Assembly (NCBI GenBank): GCA_021325255.1 | Contig: JAJPHP010000064.1 | Coordinates: 58,409-122,408 of the forward strand | Direction of reading: 5' to 3' | Length of the DNA stretch: 64,000 bases | DNA from: Nitrososphaerota archaeon | GTDB lineage: Archaea > Thermoproteota > Nitrososphaeria > Nitrososphaerales > CADDZS01 | Shown here: positions 52,926 through 62,496 of the stretch, one piece after another | Layout of the letters: each line of letters begins with the position of its first letter | Numbering within the stretch: position 1 is the first letter of the stretch | The notes under the pieces: generated by a model | What the model was told of the DNA's origin: nothing | Seen by the model: the letters and a program-made list of their open reading frames with translations, nothing else | Databases searched by the model: none | Position numbers and translations under genes: made by a program

Positions 52926-54905
52926 TCAGGACGCTGACGCCCTCGCAAGACCCCTCCGCTTTATCTCATCGATAAGCAGAGGCACTACGCGGAAAAGGTC
53001 TCCGACAATTCCAAAGTGCGCCACGCCAAAGATCGGCGCATCAGGGTCCTTGTTTATTGCAACTATTGTATCGGAGTTCTCCATGCCCACCAAGTGCTGC
53101 ACTGCTCCTGAAAGTCCTACAGCGAAATAGAGCCTTGCCCTAACCGTGACGCCCGTCTGTCCCACTTGGTGATCCTTTGATATCCACCCAAGATATACGA
53201 CCGCACGCGTCGCCCCCACCTGGCCCCCGAGGGTGCTTGCTAGTTCATCTACCAGGGCAAAATTCTTTGGATTCCCCAACCCTCTTCCACCCGAAACAAT
53301 CACGTCAGCTCCTTCAAGCTTTGCCCCTGCTTTTTCTACAGGTGTGAATGAGATTATCTTTTCTTTGATGTCATCCTCGTTGAGCTCAACGGATTCCTGG
53401 ATGATCTCACCATCTCTTCCCTGAATCCTTGGAGGCATCTTCATCACTCTTGTCCTGACGCTCGCCATAGTGGGCTTGTGCCTGGGGCAGACAATCGTGG
53501 ACATTTCTTTGCCTCCAAAGTCAGGCCTTGTTCCGTTGAAACCTCCCTTTTCGTCTACATCGAGGGAGGTGCAATCAGCTATGAGGCCTGTTTCTATGAT
53601 GGTAGCCAACACTCCCGCTAGGTCTCGTCCGTTGTACGTTCCACCCATCAAGATCACTTCAGGATGGAACTTGTTTGAAAGTTGGGCAAACGCTTTCCCA
53701 TATGTCTCGCTTCTGTAATCCTTCATCACCGGATGTTCGATGATGTAGACCTTGTCTGCGCCGTATTCGAACGCCTCCTTTGCCAGGTTTTTTACATCGT
53801 GTCCAAGTACTATTGCGCAAACCTTCGTTCCGTATATTCGAGATAGTCTCTTCCCTTCGCCCATGAGTTCCCATGAGACGCGGGCCGCCTGGCCATTTCT
53901 GTGCTCAACGTAAACCCAGACATCGCCGTGCTCTCCGGGTATTGGGGTCCTTTCTTGAACGGGTGGAGCACTCGCGACGGCAGCACTTGGCGGTGGTATT
54001 GCCGATGAATTTGCAGCGACCGGATTGGAAGGTTCGACTTGATCTGGAATCACTCCTCCGGAGACCTTCTTGCCAAACGCTCCAATCTGCACCAACCTGT
54101 CAACGAGCCAGACAGCGGCTTCCTTTGGATTTTGATTCGCGTCCTTGACTTCTCCCTTCTTCTTTGGAGGAGGCGTTACAACTTTCTTAACATAAGTTGG
54201 CGAGCCGCCCAATCCGATACGCTTGGGATCAGCCTGCACTGTGTCCTTGTTGAGAATTGTAATCTTTGCCTTCTTTGCCCTGAGGAGGCCTTCAACCGAA
54301 GCCTGCCTTGGTTCATTGGCGGCCTCAGTGATAGTCAACGCACATGGGATTGGAACCTTGACGATCTCGACGCCGTCGTCCACTCTTCTTTCGGCTTCGA
54401 CGGTTCGGTTCTGCAGATCGACCTTCAAAATCTTTGACGTATACGTGACGACCGGGAATCCTAGTCTGACGGCTACGCCAGGACCAACCTGACCGGTCTC
54501 ACCGTCGATTGCTACCTTGCCGAAGAAGACGATATCTGTCGGCCCGTTGGTGTCCTCTATCTTTTTGATAGCTTTCCACAAAGCATAGGAAGTGGCAAGA
54601 GTATCCGCGCCACCAAACGCTCTATCTGTAAGTAGGTATGCCTGGTCGACGCCCATGGCAATCGCTTCCCTCAGACTCTGTTCTGCCTGAGGAGGTCCCA
54701 TCGTAACGACGCTGACGTTTGCACCAAACGTATCCTTAAACTCCAGAGCTGCTTCAATTGCGTTGAGGTCGGTCGGATTTACAACCGCTGGTACACCCTC
54801 ACGTATGAGGTTGTTTGTTTTTGGGTCGATGCGCATATCATTGGTATCTGGTACTTGCTTGATGCAAAGGATGACATTGAGAGGCAATGTTGACGAAGAA
54901 TGCAC
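52926..54905 (-). CDS. etfBA: Fused electron transfer flavoprotein, beta then alpha (EtfBA)
   Basis: One 659-residue chain joins both ETF subunits. Residues 10-265 are EtfB/FixA (VILCIKQVPDTNDMRIDP, AMGVDQAYLLTD). A P/K-rich linker covers about 265-335. Residues 340-655 are EtfA/FixB (GGRGLGNPKNFALVDELAST, QVGQTGVTVRARLYFAVGLS, AINKDPDAPIFGVAHFGIVG). With FixC and FixX this is a Fix-type module that may bifurcate electrons between quinone and ferredoxin; that activity is inferred. ATG start. Confidence 0.93.
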   Translation of the reverse strand: MHSSSTLPLNVILCIKQVPDTNDMRIDPKTNNLIREGVPAVVNPTDLNAIEAALEFKDTFGANVSVVTMGPPQAEQSLREAIAMGVDQAYLLTDRAFGGADTLATSYALWKAIKKIEDTNGPTDIVFFGKVAIDGETGQVGPGVAVRLGFPVVTYTSKILKVDLQNRTVEAERRVDDGVEIVKVPIPCALTITEAANEPRQASVEGLLRAKKAKITILNKDTVQADPKRIGLGGSPTYVKKVVTPPPKKKGEVKDANQNPKEAAVWLVDRLVQIGAFGKKVSGGVIPDQVEPSNPVAANSSAIPPPSAAVASAPPVQERTPIPGEHGDVWVYVEHRNGQAARVSWELMGEGKRLSRIYGTKVCAIVLGHDVKNLAKEAFEYGADKVYIIEHPVMKDYRSETYGKAFAQLSNKFHPEVILMGGTYNGRDLAGVLATIIETGLIADCTSLDVDEKGGFNGTRPDFGGKEMSTIVCPRHKPTMASVRTRVMKMPPRIQGRDGEIIQESVELNEDDIKEKIISFTPVEKAGAKLEGADVIVSGGRGLGNPKNFALVDELASTLGGQVGATRAVVYLGWISKDHQVGQTGVTVRARLYFAVGLSGAVQHLVGMENSDTIVAINKDPDAPIFGVAHFGIVGDLFRVVPLLIDEIKRRGLARASAS

Positions 54906-55057
54906 ACCCTGGCCAATGAGAAACTAGAGACGGCTGAGATAATTTGCCCGTTTTTTCGATATTAAAGTAGTTCTGAGACCTTCAGTCTTTTTCTTTTTTA
55001 ACGGCTGGTTCAGAAGTAAGTACGATCGCCTTACACAGACCACAAACCCGCGGAGAA

Positions 55058-56020
55058 GTGGATACGGAAAAATTGCATTCAGTAGCTGACATTTTGAAAG
55101 CAGTGCGCAACGGGACTTTGAACGTCGGCGATGCACAAACACTCCTAAGGCTAGACGCCATTGCAATTTTGGGCGACATTGCAAGGATCGACGCTACGCG
55201 ATACCTGCGCCGTGGCGTCCCTGAAATAATCTATGCTGCCAGTAAGAAAGACTCACATCTCGAGGCAATCGTGTCCGGGCTGCTTGAAACTCGATCGCGG
55301 CGCCTCAAAGAATCTCCAGGAACATCCGGAGAGTTTTCCATGCCTATCGTATTCAGCAAGATACGCGATCACGGTCAGGCTGAGGTAATAATCAATGCCG
55401 TGAAGCGATTCAACGCTCTGGGGATGGGCAGTGAACTCGACAAAAGGAGAGCAAGCGATTCAAGGACACGAAGGCATAAGTTTGTTGCGACTTTCGATGA
55501 GAGCGCAAACATTCTCACAATAGCTGAAGAATCGAATACAACCTTGCGTACGCGGAAAAGGGAGGGGAAGCTCAAACGACGCATGAAAAAGACCGCTACC
55601 GCTTCCAAGGGGCGCGTAGCGCTTATCTCAGCTGGAACTTCTGATATCCCTGCCCTAAATGAGGCGGAAGCAATGCTTCGCATCCTCGGGTGTGAAACTC
55701 TGAGGTTCAACGACGTAGGGGTCGCGGGACTGCACCGCTTATTGCGGCCAATGAAAGAAATAGCGAGGTTTGACCCGGATGCAGTAATAGTTGCCGCTGG
55801 AATGGAGGGTGCACTACCTTCGATTGTTGCGGGGCTCTCCGCCGTTCCAGTTGTTGGGTTACCAACATCTGTCGGATACGGGTACGGCGGTCGTGGCGAA
55901 GCGTCACTAATGAGCATGCTTCAAGCCTGCCCGCTAGGCATTGCTGTCGTCAATATAGATGCGGGCGTGGCTGCAGCGGTCATTGCATATCTCATAGCAA
56001 AGAGGAGCCACCAGCGATGA
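55058..56020 (+). CDS. larB: LarB, nickel-pincer cofactor carboxylase
   Basis: PurE-like enzyme that carboxylates the nicotinate adenine dinucleotide precursor. ARIDATRYLRRGVPEIIYAA near the N-terminus, VALISAGTSDIPALNEAEAM, DVGVAGLHRLL, GMEGALPSIVAGLSAVPVVG and GIAVVNIDAGVAAA are LarB blocks in order. 320 residues, longer than the usual ~250, because of a basic insert about residues 125-185. GTG start. It is divergent from etfBA with 152 bases between. Confidence 0.88.
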   Translation: MDTEKLHSVADILKAVRNGTLNVGDAQTLLRLDAIAILGDIARIDATRYLRRGVPEIIYAASKKDSHLEAIVSGLLETRSRRLKESPGTSGEFSMPIVFSKIRDHGQAEVIINAVKRFNALGMGSELDKRRASDSRTRRHKFVATFDESANILTIAEESNTTLRTRKREGKLKRRMKKTATASKGRVALISAGTSDIPALNEAEAMLRILGCETLRFNDVGVAGLHRLLRPMKEIARFDPDAVIVAAGMEGALPSIVAGLSAVPVVGLPTSVGYGYGGRGEASLMSMLQACPLGIAVVNIDAGVAAAVIAYLIAKRSHQR

Positions 56021-56234
56021 GAGCCCGAAGAGGCACTGTACCTTTCCAGAGATCATTTTATCAGGTCTAGTTAAAGTCATTATCTCAAACCAAGATTGCA
56101 CTCACTCGGAATTCTCTCATGTCACGCAGTCTAGTGCCTCATAACGACAACATGACAAATAATTGACCATGCTCCCTGAAAGAATTGACATTTCACGATA
56201 ATTTTGGAGTAAGAACCTCCAGATAATCATAGCA

Positions 56235-56570
56235 TTGACGTCACCAAAGCTAGAAGCTGCCAGGAAAGATAATCGATTTCTCACAAATCTCGCTGACAGA
56301 ATCTCTACGATTCCGAGGACGCTTGAAACCAAGCACACATCGGAGAACCTCAACGGCCTCGTTAAGGAGCGCAAGAATTATGGAGACCAACTCTTGAGTG
56401 CAGGAACTGTGCTGCTGTTGATACCGGATCCGGTAACAAGCACGGCGGCCATACCGGTCTTGGCCGCGGGAAGGGCTATGAAATCGAGGCAGTCCAGCAA
56501 CCTGAAGGACGTATACAAGAACCTCTCAGAGACTATAAGCTCCCTCGCTTCAGTATCTTCCTCGCTTTGA
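56235..56570 (+). CDS. Hypothetical small protein with hydrophobic core
   Basis: A 111-residue protein without known family. LSAGTVLLLIPDPVTSTAAI followed by PVLAAGRAM is a hydrophobic stretch that might sit in a membrane; the flanks are basic and helical. TTG start. It ends inside the opposing MobA-like gene by 38 bases. Confidence 0.55.
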   Translation: MTSPKLEAARKDNRFLTNLADRISTIPRTLETKHTSENLNGLVKERKNYGDQLLSAGTVLLLIPDPVTSTAAIPVLAAGRAMKSRQSSNLKDVYKNLSETISSLASVSSSL

Positions 56571-57198
56571 TAGACGCCTTGGACCTAGCCGCCTGAAGCG
56601 TCTTCTCATCCTTGACCTCTAGGAAAGAATCCAGCTCCGGATCGAGTTCCTGCAACTCCTTCTCAACTGAGACGTACTTGATCGCAAAGAGCCCTTCGAC
56701 GAGCGCCGCGAGCTCCGATCGAACATCGTCTGAAGACTTGGTTCGCGACTTTGACGCCCTGACGAAAGCCTTCCTCCTGTATACAGAGAGAAACGGCTCG
56801 AGTCTACCATCCTTCCACTTTGGAATCGCGAGGTCGTAGCCCTGCGCAGCTTCGTAGAGTGCGAGAGCTACATTTGGTTTGAGCAACGGTACTCTTTCCG
56901 TGGTGAGCAGGCATAGTTCAGACTTTGAGGTTTCAAAGGAGTCGAAGAGTGCGGTCATAGGACTCTCGCCCTTGCGACAGCTCAGTACCTTCGCGCCGAA
57001 GGGAGCTATCGCCTCGACCAAAGAGAGGTCTGGTTCCCTCCCAAAGACAACAATCAGCTCATCTGCGACTGTCCAGACCGAATCCAAGACATATTCGAGA
57101 AGAGTTCCGCTTTCTTTGGATTCAAATTGTCTCGATATTGTATTACCTTCCATTCCTGTGGCGAAAATTATTGCGCCTCTTGTGTTTCCTGCGGGCAT
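56533..57198 (-). CDS. MobA-like nucleotidyltransferase, degenerate P-loop
   Basis: Resembles molybdenum-cofactor guanylyltransferase and related NTP transferases: ELIVVFGREPDLSLVEAIAP, CLLTTERVPLLKPNVALALY and YDLAIPKWKDGRLEPFLSVY. The N-terminal nucleotide loop, normally AGGxSxRMG-like, reads FATGMEGNTISRQF and is unusual. Substrate and activity are therefore uncertain. 221 residues, ATG start. Confidence 0.7.
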   Translation of the reverse strand: MPAGNTRGAIIFATGMEGNTISRQFESKESGTLLEYVLDSVWTVADELIVVFGREPDLSLVEAIAPFGAKVLSCRKGESPMTALFDSFETSKSELCLLTTERVPLLKPNVALALYEAAQGYDLAIPKWKDGRLEPFLSVYRRKAFVRASKSRTKSSDDVRSELAALVEGLFAIKYVSVEKELQELDPELDSFLEVKDEKTLQAARSKASIKARKILKRGSL

Positions 57199-57457
57199 GT
57201 CGATGACCGAAACCTACCTTTCTCTACCACTCGGAACAATACTCTTGAACCATTTTTCTAGCTTTGGTTTCATTTGTCTTCGCCACGAACCTTTGAAGGA
57301 GAAAATACACAGGGTGTGCATGGGTCAAGGATTCTTTTTCTTCCGCACTCTGTGGGGGCTATGACGTGGTGAAAGAAAAGCAAATGATTGCTTCCCATTA
57401 CAGTTATAAGTGAACTTTCAAGCTTATTTCTTTCGGGCTGGTGCATAGTAATTCCGA

Positions 57458-59272
57458 TTGTGGACGAGCTCACCGAAACAAGCACCCGCACATCCTATTG
57501 ACGACAACCTAGATGAATCCTACGACACCATTGACTGCGACGTTTTGATAGTCGGAGCTGGCGGCGCCGGAATGCGTGCCGCCATAGAGTGCTTCGACCG
57601 CGGAGTTCGCGTCTTCCTTGTCTGCAAATCACTCCTAGGCAAAGCACATACCGTCATGGCTGAGGGTGGCATAGCAGCTTCTCTAGCGAACGTCGATCCT
57701 CAGGACAACTGGAAAGTACACTTTTCGGACACCATAGTCGAGGGGCAGTCCATCAATAACTGGAAGATGGCCGAGATTTTTGCAAAGGAAGCCCCCGACA
57801 GAGTAATCGAACTTGAGCACTATGGTGCTTTGTTCGATCGTACTCCTTCTGGGAAGATCATGCAGAGGCCGTTTGGCGCTCACTCTTACAGAAGGCTCTG
57901 CTACGTCGGTGACAGAACTGGACTAGAGCTCATCCGAACACTTGAGGACCAAGTGGTAAAGAGAAACATTCCCTATGAAGACGAGGTCGTCATATCCGGG
58001 ATCTTCAAGGACAAATCAACGGGGGCCGTATCAGGGGCGCTCGGGATTAGGATCAGGACAGGAGAAATAATTCGGTTTCGGTGCAATGCGGTTGTTCTAG
58101 CAACGGGCGGCTGCGGAAAGGTCTACGAAGTCACATCGAACTCGTGGGAGAGCACCGGCGACGGGATAGCGCTTGCCTATAGGGCGGGGGCCGAACTCAT
58201 GGACATGGAGATGATTCAGTTCCACCCGACGGGGATGATCTATCCTGCTGGCGTGAGAGGAATGCTCGTCACCGAGGCCGTTCGCGGCGAAGGTGGGATT
58301 CTCACCAACGCGAGGGGCGAGCGCTTCATGGAAAACTACGATCCGAAGAGGAAAGAACTCTCCGCGAGAGATGTCGTCGCAAGATCAATTTACACTGAAA
58401 TCATGGCAGGAAGAGGGACGAAAAATGGCGCCGTGTATTTGGATGTCACACAGAGGGGCGCCGATTACATAAAGAAGAAACTGCCAAGCATGTACTTCCA
58501 GTTTCTGGAGTTCGCTGGCATAGATATCACAAAAGAGAAGATGGAGGTGGCACCGACAGTTCACTACCAGATGGGTGGAGTCAAGGTAGACCCGGAGACT
58601 TGTGAAACTAGCGTAACTGGGCTGTATGCCGCGGGTGAGGTCGCATCAGGGCTTCACGGCGCAAACAGGCTTGGGGGCAACTCGCTTTCTGATATTCTTG
58701 TTTTTGGTCGGAGGGCAGGTATAGCAGCCTCCGAGTACATCAAGCAAAAGAACCCAAAGAACGAACTTTCCGACGAGGATCTTCAAAAGGAGATTTCCCG
58801 CATCCTCTCGCCTTTTAGGACAACAAGCGGCGCGAACCCCTTTGAGCTCAAGGAAAGGATCGCGGCCGTAATGTGGCATTATGTTGGAATTGTGCGCAAG
58901 GAGGAGGACCTCCAAAGGGGTCTGGATGAGATCGGTAAAATCAGACTGGAATCGAAGAACGTCCAGGCGAAAGGACCTCGGGCGTACAACCAGTCTTGGG
59001 CCGACTCGCTTGCAGTGTGGAATATGGTGCTTGACTGCGAGTCAATTATCCGCTCGGCAATCGCCAGGAAGGAGAGCAGGGGCGCTCATACTAGATCAGA
59101 TTACCCGAACAAGGATGACAGCAAGTGGATGGTTAACATTATCATCAAGCGCAGTGAAGACGGACAGATGACGCAGGAAACGGTCCCGGTGCCGAAGATG
59201 CCACCTGATTACGAGGCTCTGCTCAACCGCGAGGAGATACTAGCGTGGAAAGCAAACGTGAAGGAAGAGTAA
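57458..59272 (+). CDS. sdhA: Succinate dehydrogenase/fumarate reductase flavoprotein
   Basis: Oxidises succinate with covalent FAD. DVLIVGAGGAGMRAAIECFD is the FAD motif, and the flavin-linking His is in KAHTVMAEGGIAAS. EAVRGEGGILTNARGERFME and HYQMGGVKVD are active-site blocks. GLYAAGEVASGLHGANRLGG closes the fold. 604 residues, TTG start. sdhB follows after 61 bases; no membrane-anchor genes are found beside it. Confidence 0.94.
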   Translation: MWTSSPKQAPAHPIDDNLDESYDTIDCDVLIVGAGGAGMRAAIECFDRGVRVFLVCKSLLGKAHTVMAEGGIAASLANVDPQDNWKVHFSDTIVEGQSINNWKMAEIFAKEAPDRVIELEHYGALFDRTPSGKIMQRPFGAHSYRRLCYVGDRTGLELIRTLEDQVVKRNIPYEDEVVISGIFKDKSTGAVSGALGIRIRTGEIIRFRCNAVVLATGGCGKVYEVTSNSWESTGDGIALAYRAGAELMDMEMIQFHPTGMIYPAGVRGMLVTEAVRGEGGILTNARGERFMENYDPKRKELSARDVVARSIYTEIMAGRGTKNGAVYLDVTQRGADYIKKKLPSMYFQFLEFAGIDITKEKMEVAPTVHYQMGGVKVDPETCETSVTGLYAAGEVASGLHGANRLGGNSLSDILVFGRRAGIAASEYIKQKNPKNELSDEDLQKEISRILSPFRTTSGANPFELKERIAAVMWHYVGIVRKEEDLQRGLDEIGKIRLESKNVQAKGPRAYNQSWADSLAVWNMVLDCESIIRSAIARKESRGAHTRSDYPNKDDSKWMVNIIIKRSEDGQMTQETVPVPKMPPDYEALLNREEILAWKANVKEE

Positions 59273-59333
59273 CCCAAGGACAAGACCAAAAAGTAGTCTG
59301 CGATAGACAGCTGAGAGGTAAGGAGAAAAAATC

Positions 59334-60128
59334 ATGGAAAAGCACGCCGGTGTCGGCGAGAAAAAGCAGGTTACACTGAGAGTCTTCAGAGGGCTCGGGA
59401 CTGACCGCTCTAAAGACAGGTATGAAGTTTTCACAGTCCCCCGTCAGGACGGAATGGTCGTCCTTAACGCGATACACTATATCCAGAGCCACTTTGATTC
59501 CTCCCTCTCGGCAAGGTGGAATTGCAAGGCCGGGAGGTGCGGTTCTTGCTCGGCTGAGATAAATGGATGGCCGCGACTCATGTGCAAGACTCCCGTCGAC
59601 GAGTACGAGGGCGAGGAGATAACAGTCGAGCCGATGAAAGCCTTCCCGCTCCTTCGTGACCTGGTCACAGACGTTTCTGCGAACTACGAAATCGCCAAGG
59701 CGATGCCTCCCTTCACGCCAAAGGAAGCCCCGGATCATGTGTGGAGCATGCAGCAAATCGACGTCGACAAGGGGCGAGAGTTTCGCAAGTGCATCGAATG
59801 CTTTCTCTGCCAGGATATCTGCCACGTCGTGAGGGAGCACAAGGCCAACTACATCGGTCCCAGGTGGGTGGTCAAGGCGGCCTCGTTCGACATGCACCCG
59901 ATGGACGCTCTAAATCGTTCGGATTTCATGAAAGAGTCCGCGGGTCTGGGATATTGCAACATAACAAAATGTTGCCAGGAGGTCTGCCCCGAGCACATCA
60001 TTATCACCGACGATGCAATCATCCCCGAAAAGGAGCGCATCGTAGACACTCATTACGACCCTCTTGTTTGGATTTACGAGCAGATCAAGGGCACGTCAAA
60101 GGGTAAGAAGAAATCCAAGAAAGAATAG
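59334..60128 (+). CDS. sdhB: Succinate dehydrogenase iron-sulfur subunit
   Basis: Carries electrons from SdhA to quinone. The 2Fe-2S cluster ligands are in CKAGRCGSCSAEINGW and the following Cys (LMC). CIECFLCQDIC and CNITKCCQEVCP hold the other clusters. The extra Cys in CNITKCC resembles the archaeal type. 264 residues, ATG start, K-rich tail. SdhC/SdhD or SdhE/F anchors are absent from the window. Confidence 0.93.
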   Translation: MEKHAGVGEKKQVTLRVFRGLGTDRSKDRYEVFTVPRQDGMVVLNAIHYIQSHFDSSLSARWNCKAGRCGSCSAEINGWPRLMCKTPVDEYEGEEITVEPMKAFPLLRDLVTDVSANYEIAKAMPPFTPKEAPDHVWSMQQIDVDKGREFRKCIECFLCQDICHVVREHKANYIGPRWVVKAASFDMHPMDALNRSDFMKESAGLGYCNITKCCQEVCPEHIIITDDAIIPEKERIVDTHYDPLVWIYEQIKGTSKGKKKSKKE

Positions 60129-60265
60129 TGGCCAGGACGCACTCGTTTTCTCTCCAGGAGTACTTGCAATTGTTTGACCCGGTGTGGAATGCGGAGTTCC
60201 AAATTCAGAGATTTTGGTGCCAGAAGCACAAGTAGAATGATAGCCTGCAATCGAGAAAATCTCCT

Positions 60266-61153
60266 ATGCCTGGCCTATTGCTCCGACTGGCAAGACAGTG
60301 GGTGGCTGGCGAGAGCGCATCGTCGGGCATAGATCGGGCAAAAAAGGCTAACGCTCGTGGAATTCTGGCCCTGCTCAACCTTCTTGGCGAGCACCTTGCG
60401 AGTCGGGAAGAAATAAAAGAAGTAGTTTCGGAGTACGAGCATCTCCTTGAACTCATAAGCGAGAGCAAGGTGAACTCTCAGGTCTCCGTCAAACCGACCC
60501 AGCTCGGGTTGAATCTTGACTTTGATTTCTGCGTTTCAAATTACCTCCAAATCGCAAGGTCATGTGAGCAACACGAAAAGAACTGGCTCTGGATTGACAT
60601 GGAGAACTCGCCATATACCCAGAAGACTCTCGACCTTTACAAGATAGTACTCGAAAGCTATCCGAATACTGGTGTGGCAATCCAAGCCTATCTCAGGAGA
60701 AGTGAAGGCGACCTGAGGAAGATAGTCGAGATCGGAGGGAAGGTGAGGCTCGTCAAGGGCGCGTACAATGAGCCGCCTGAGATTTCGATCAAGGGAAAGG
60801 ACAAGGTACGCAAGAACTACGCTCGTCTGATGGAGATTCTATTCTCGCTGGGAGACAAGAAGAAGGGGAATTTTTTCGCCGTGGCGACGCACGACAGGAA
60901 GCTAGTAGACCTCTCAAAAGAACTGGCAAAGAGTTACGGCGCCAGTAGTGGCAACAATGACGGAGGCTCGATCTTTGAGTACGAGATGCTCATGGGAGTG
61001 AGAGACAATCTCAAGTCAGAGCTTGCGACTGAGGGGTTTCAGGTGAGGGAGTACATCCCTTATGGGCCTCAGTGGTTGCCCTATTCGATTCGAAGAATTC
61101 GAGAGAAAAAGAGCAACATCTTCCTTCTTGCACGGTCACTCTTCAGCGGCTGA
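60266..61153 (+). CDS. putA: Proline dehydrogenase
   Basis: FAD enzyme that starts proline breakdown, giving pyrroline-5-carboxylate and passing electrons to quinone. VSVKPTQLGLNLDFD, RLVKGAYNEP, AVATHDRKL and YIPYGPQWLPYSIRRIREKK are the conserved barrel motifs. 295 residues, ATG start, single-domain type. The P5C dehydrogenase is not in the window. It follows sdhAB by 137 bases. Confidence 0.9.
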   Translation: MPGLLLRLARQWVAGESASSGIDRAKKANARGILALLNLLGEHLASREEIKEVVSEYEHLLELISESKVNSQVSVKPTQLGLNLDFDFCVSNYLQIARSCEQHEKNWLWIDMENSPYTQKTLDLYKIVLESYPNTGVAIQAYLRRSEGDLRKIVEIGGKVRLVKGAYNEPPEISIKGKDKVRKNYARLMEILFSLGDKKKGNFFAVATHDRKLVDLSKELAKSYGASSGNNDGGSIFEYEMLMGVRDNLKSELATEGFQVREYIPYGPQWLPYSIRRIREKKSNIFLLARSLFSG

Positions 61154-61660
61154 TTGGATCGAAGTGAATAGGAAGAGTAATGACCGAATGCTTTAGGCTC
61201 AAATAACTCATTAGACTAAGGGATCTTTACTGCGCGAAAAGTTGTCGAATGCCCCACTGCACAGTCAGAGACTACGCAGAACCTTCTCCCCTGGTTATCT
61301 CCGTACACTGTCTCGCCTCGATAGAACTCACGCTCACAGCTTTAGCACGCGTTGGCGTATTCTGCAATCCTTAGCGTCAAATTCGAAACCTCTGTTTTGA
61401 CTCAATCATCCTACAGTGAACGTGCTACTGGTTATTCTCCCTGACTTCTCGCTTCCTTTTTCCCTCTCCTCAATCTGCCTCCGTTCTCAATCCGAACGAG
61501 ATTTAGACGCGAGCGGTAAAACCAGTTGGCAGAGGAAAAGGAGATTCGGAAGCCGTGAAAAAGCCACAGGGAGTTCGAGATATATCTACGCTGAAGCATT
61601 AGACGTAAGGAATTTTACAGAAATCTTGCGGCACCGTGAGGTCTTCTCGGGCTTGCCAAC
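61154..61660 (+). other. 507-base gene-free region
   Basis: No supported gene, tRNA or clear repeat. An 87-codon frame at 61416-61679 has poor composition (hydrophobic F/L/S head, then basic) and overlaps the next gene, so it is not called. Confidence 0.4.
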
Positions 61661-62317
61661 CTACTGCTGGCTTGCTTGATCTTTCTTCAGACGGTAGCCG
61701 TACTGCTCCAATTCTCTGAGAAAATCCCACTGTTGCTTTACGCTCACACCCTTCCCAATCTGTCGTATTCTTCGCGTAAGTTCATTCTTCGAACGCGCAA
61801 AGTCTGCAGGGACATGTAGGGCAATGAGGAACCCCTTAGTCGCGAACAAGTCCTTCCAGTCCTTGGGGTAGGCGAAACCGGCCGGGGTGAAGTCAAGTGG
61901 CAGCAGTTCATCAGGAGGTTTTTCATCGCGATCCTTGTTTTTGAAGAGGTATCCGATGTAGCCCGCACTTGCCTCCTCCTGTTTCTTTTTTGGCTTTATT
62001 ACACGATCTATAATCGAAGGATCGTGTGTCCTTCCGACAACCGTGAATGTCCTTCCCTGATACCTTGCTGCTGCTTTTTCCCTGCTGATGAGTTCCTTTG
62101 GAGGGGGTCTGCCTCTTCCGAAGTAGCCTGCGATGTGTATCTGAAGTATGCTCCGTTCGGGTTTGTAGCCGAAAAGCTCGAGATACTTTCTTATCTCCTC
62201 TCGCCGGCTTTGGGGAATCTGACTTTGCACGACCCCTTCTAGCGTTTCAAGAGTCTGGGCAGGGAGAGTTCTTCTTCTTGCTCTCGTAATTTGTTGCTCT
62301 GTTTCAGATGCAGCCAT
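61661..62317 (-). CDS. Hypothetical protein
   Basis: A 218-residue soluble basic protein that I do not recognise. It has an N-terminal helical part (RREEIRKYLELFGYKPERSI), a central GRTFTVVGRTHDPSIIDRVI region, and a helical end KQQWDFLRELEQYGYRLKKD. GRTF and GYFGRGRPPP suggest a nucleic-acid-associated protein, by composition only. ATG start. Confidence 0.65.
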   Translation of the reverse strand: MAASETEQQITRARRRTLPAQTLETLEGVVQSQIPQSRREEIRKYLELFGYKPERSILQIHIAGYFGRGRPPPKELISREKAAARYQGRTFTVVGRTHDPSIIDRVIKPKKKQEEASAGYIGYLFKNKDRDEKPPDELLPLDFTPAGFAYPKDWKDLFATKGFLIALHVPADFARSKNELTRRIRQIGKGVSVKQQWDFLRELEQYGYRLKKDQASQQ

Positions 62318-62496
62318 TTTTACTCAACAGAAGATTAGACTGATTTTCCTGCCTAACGAGAATGAATGGTACATGCATGCTATGAGTGTTTGTCCTAAGG
62401 GCTAAAGGACTGATAGAACAGGTTACCTTTTGTGATTTCTCCGAAATCTCTCGGAGTCATTTCTCTCAGAATAAGAGCTTCGCCTCGGCAAACAAG

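Noticed and set aside
61416..61679. 87-codon plus-strand frame
   Set aside because: Odd composition, overlaps the opposing gene, no motif.
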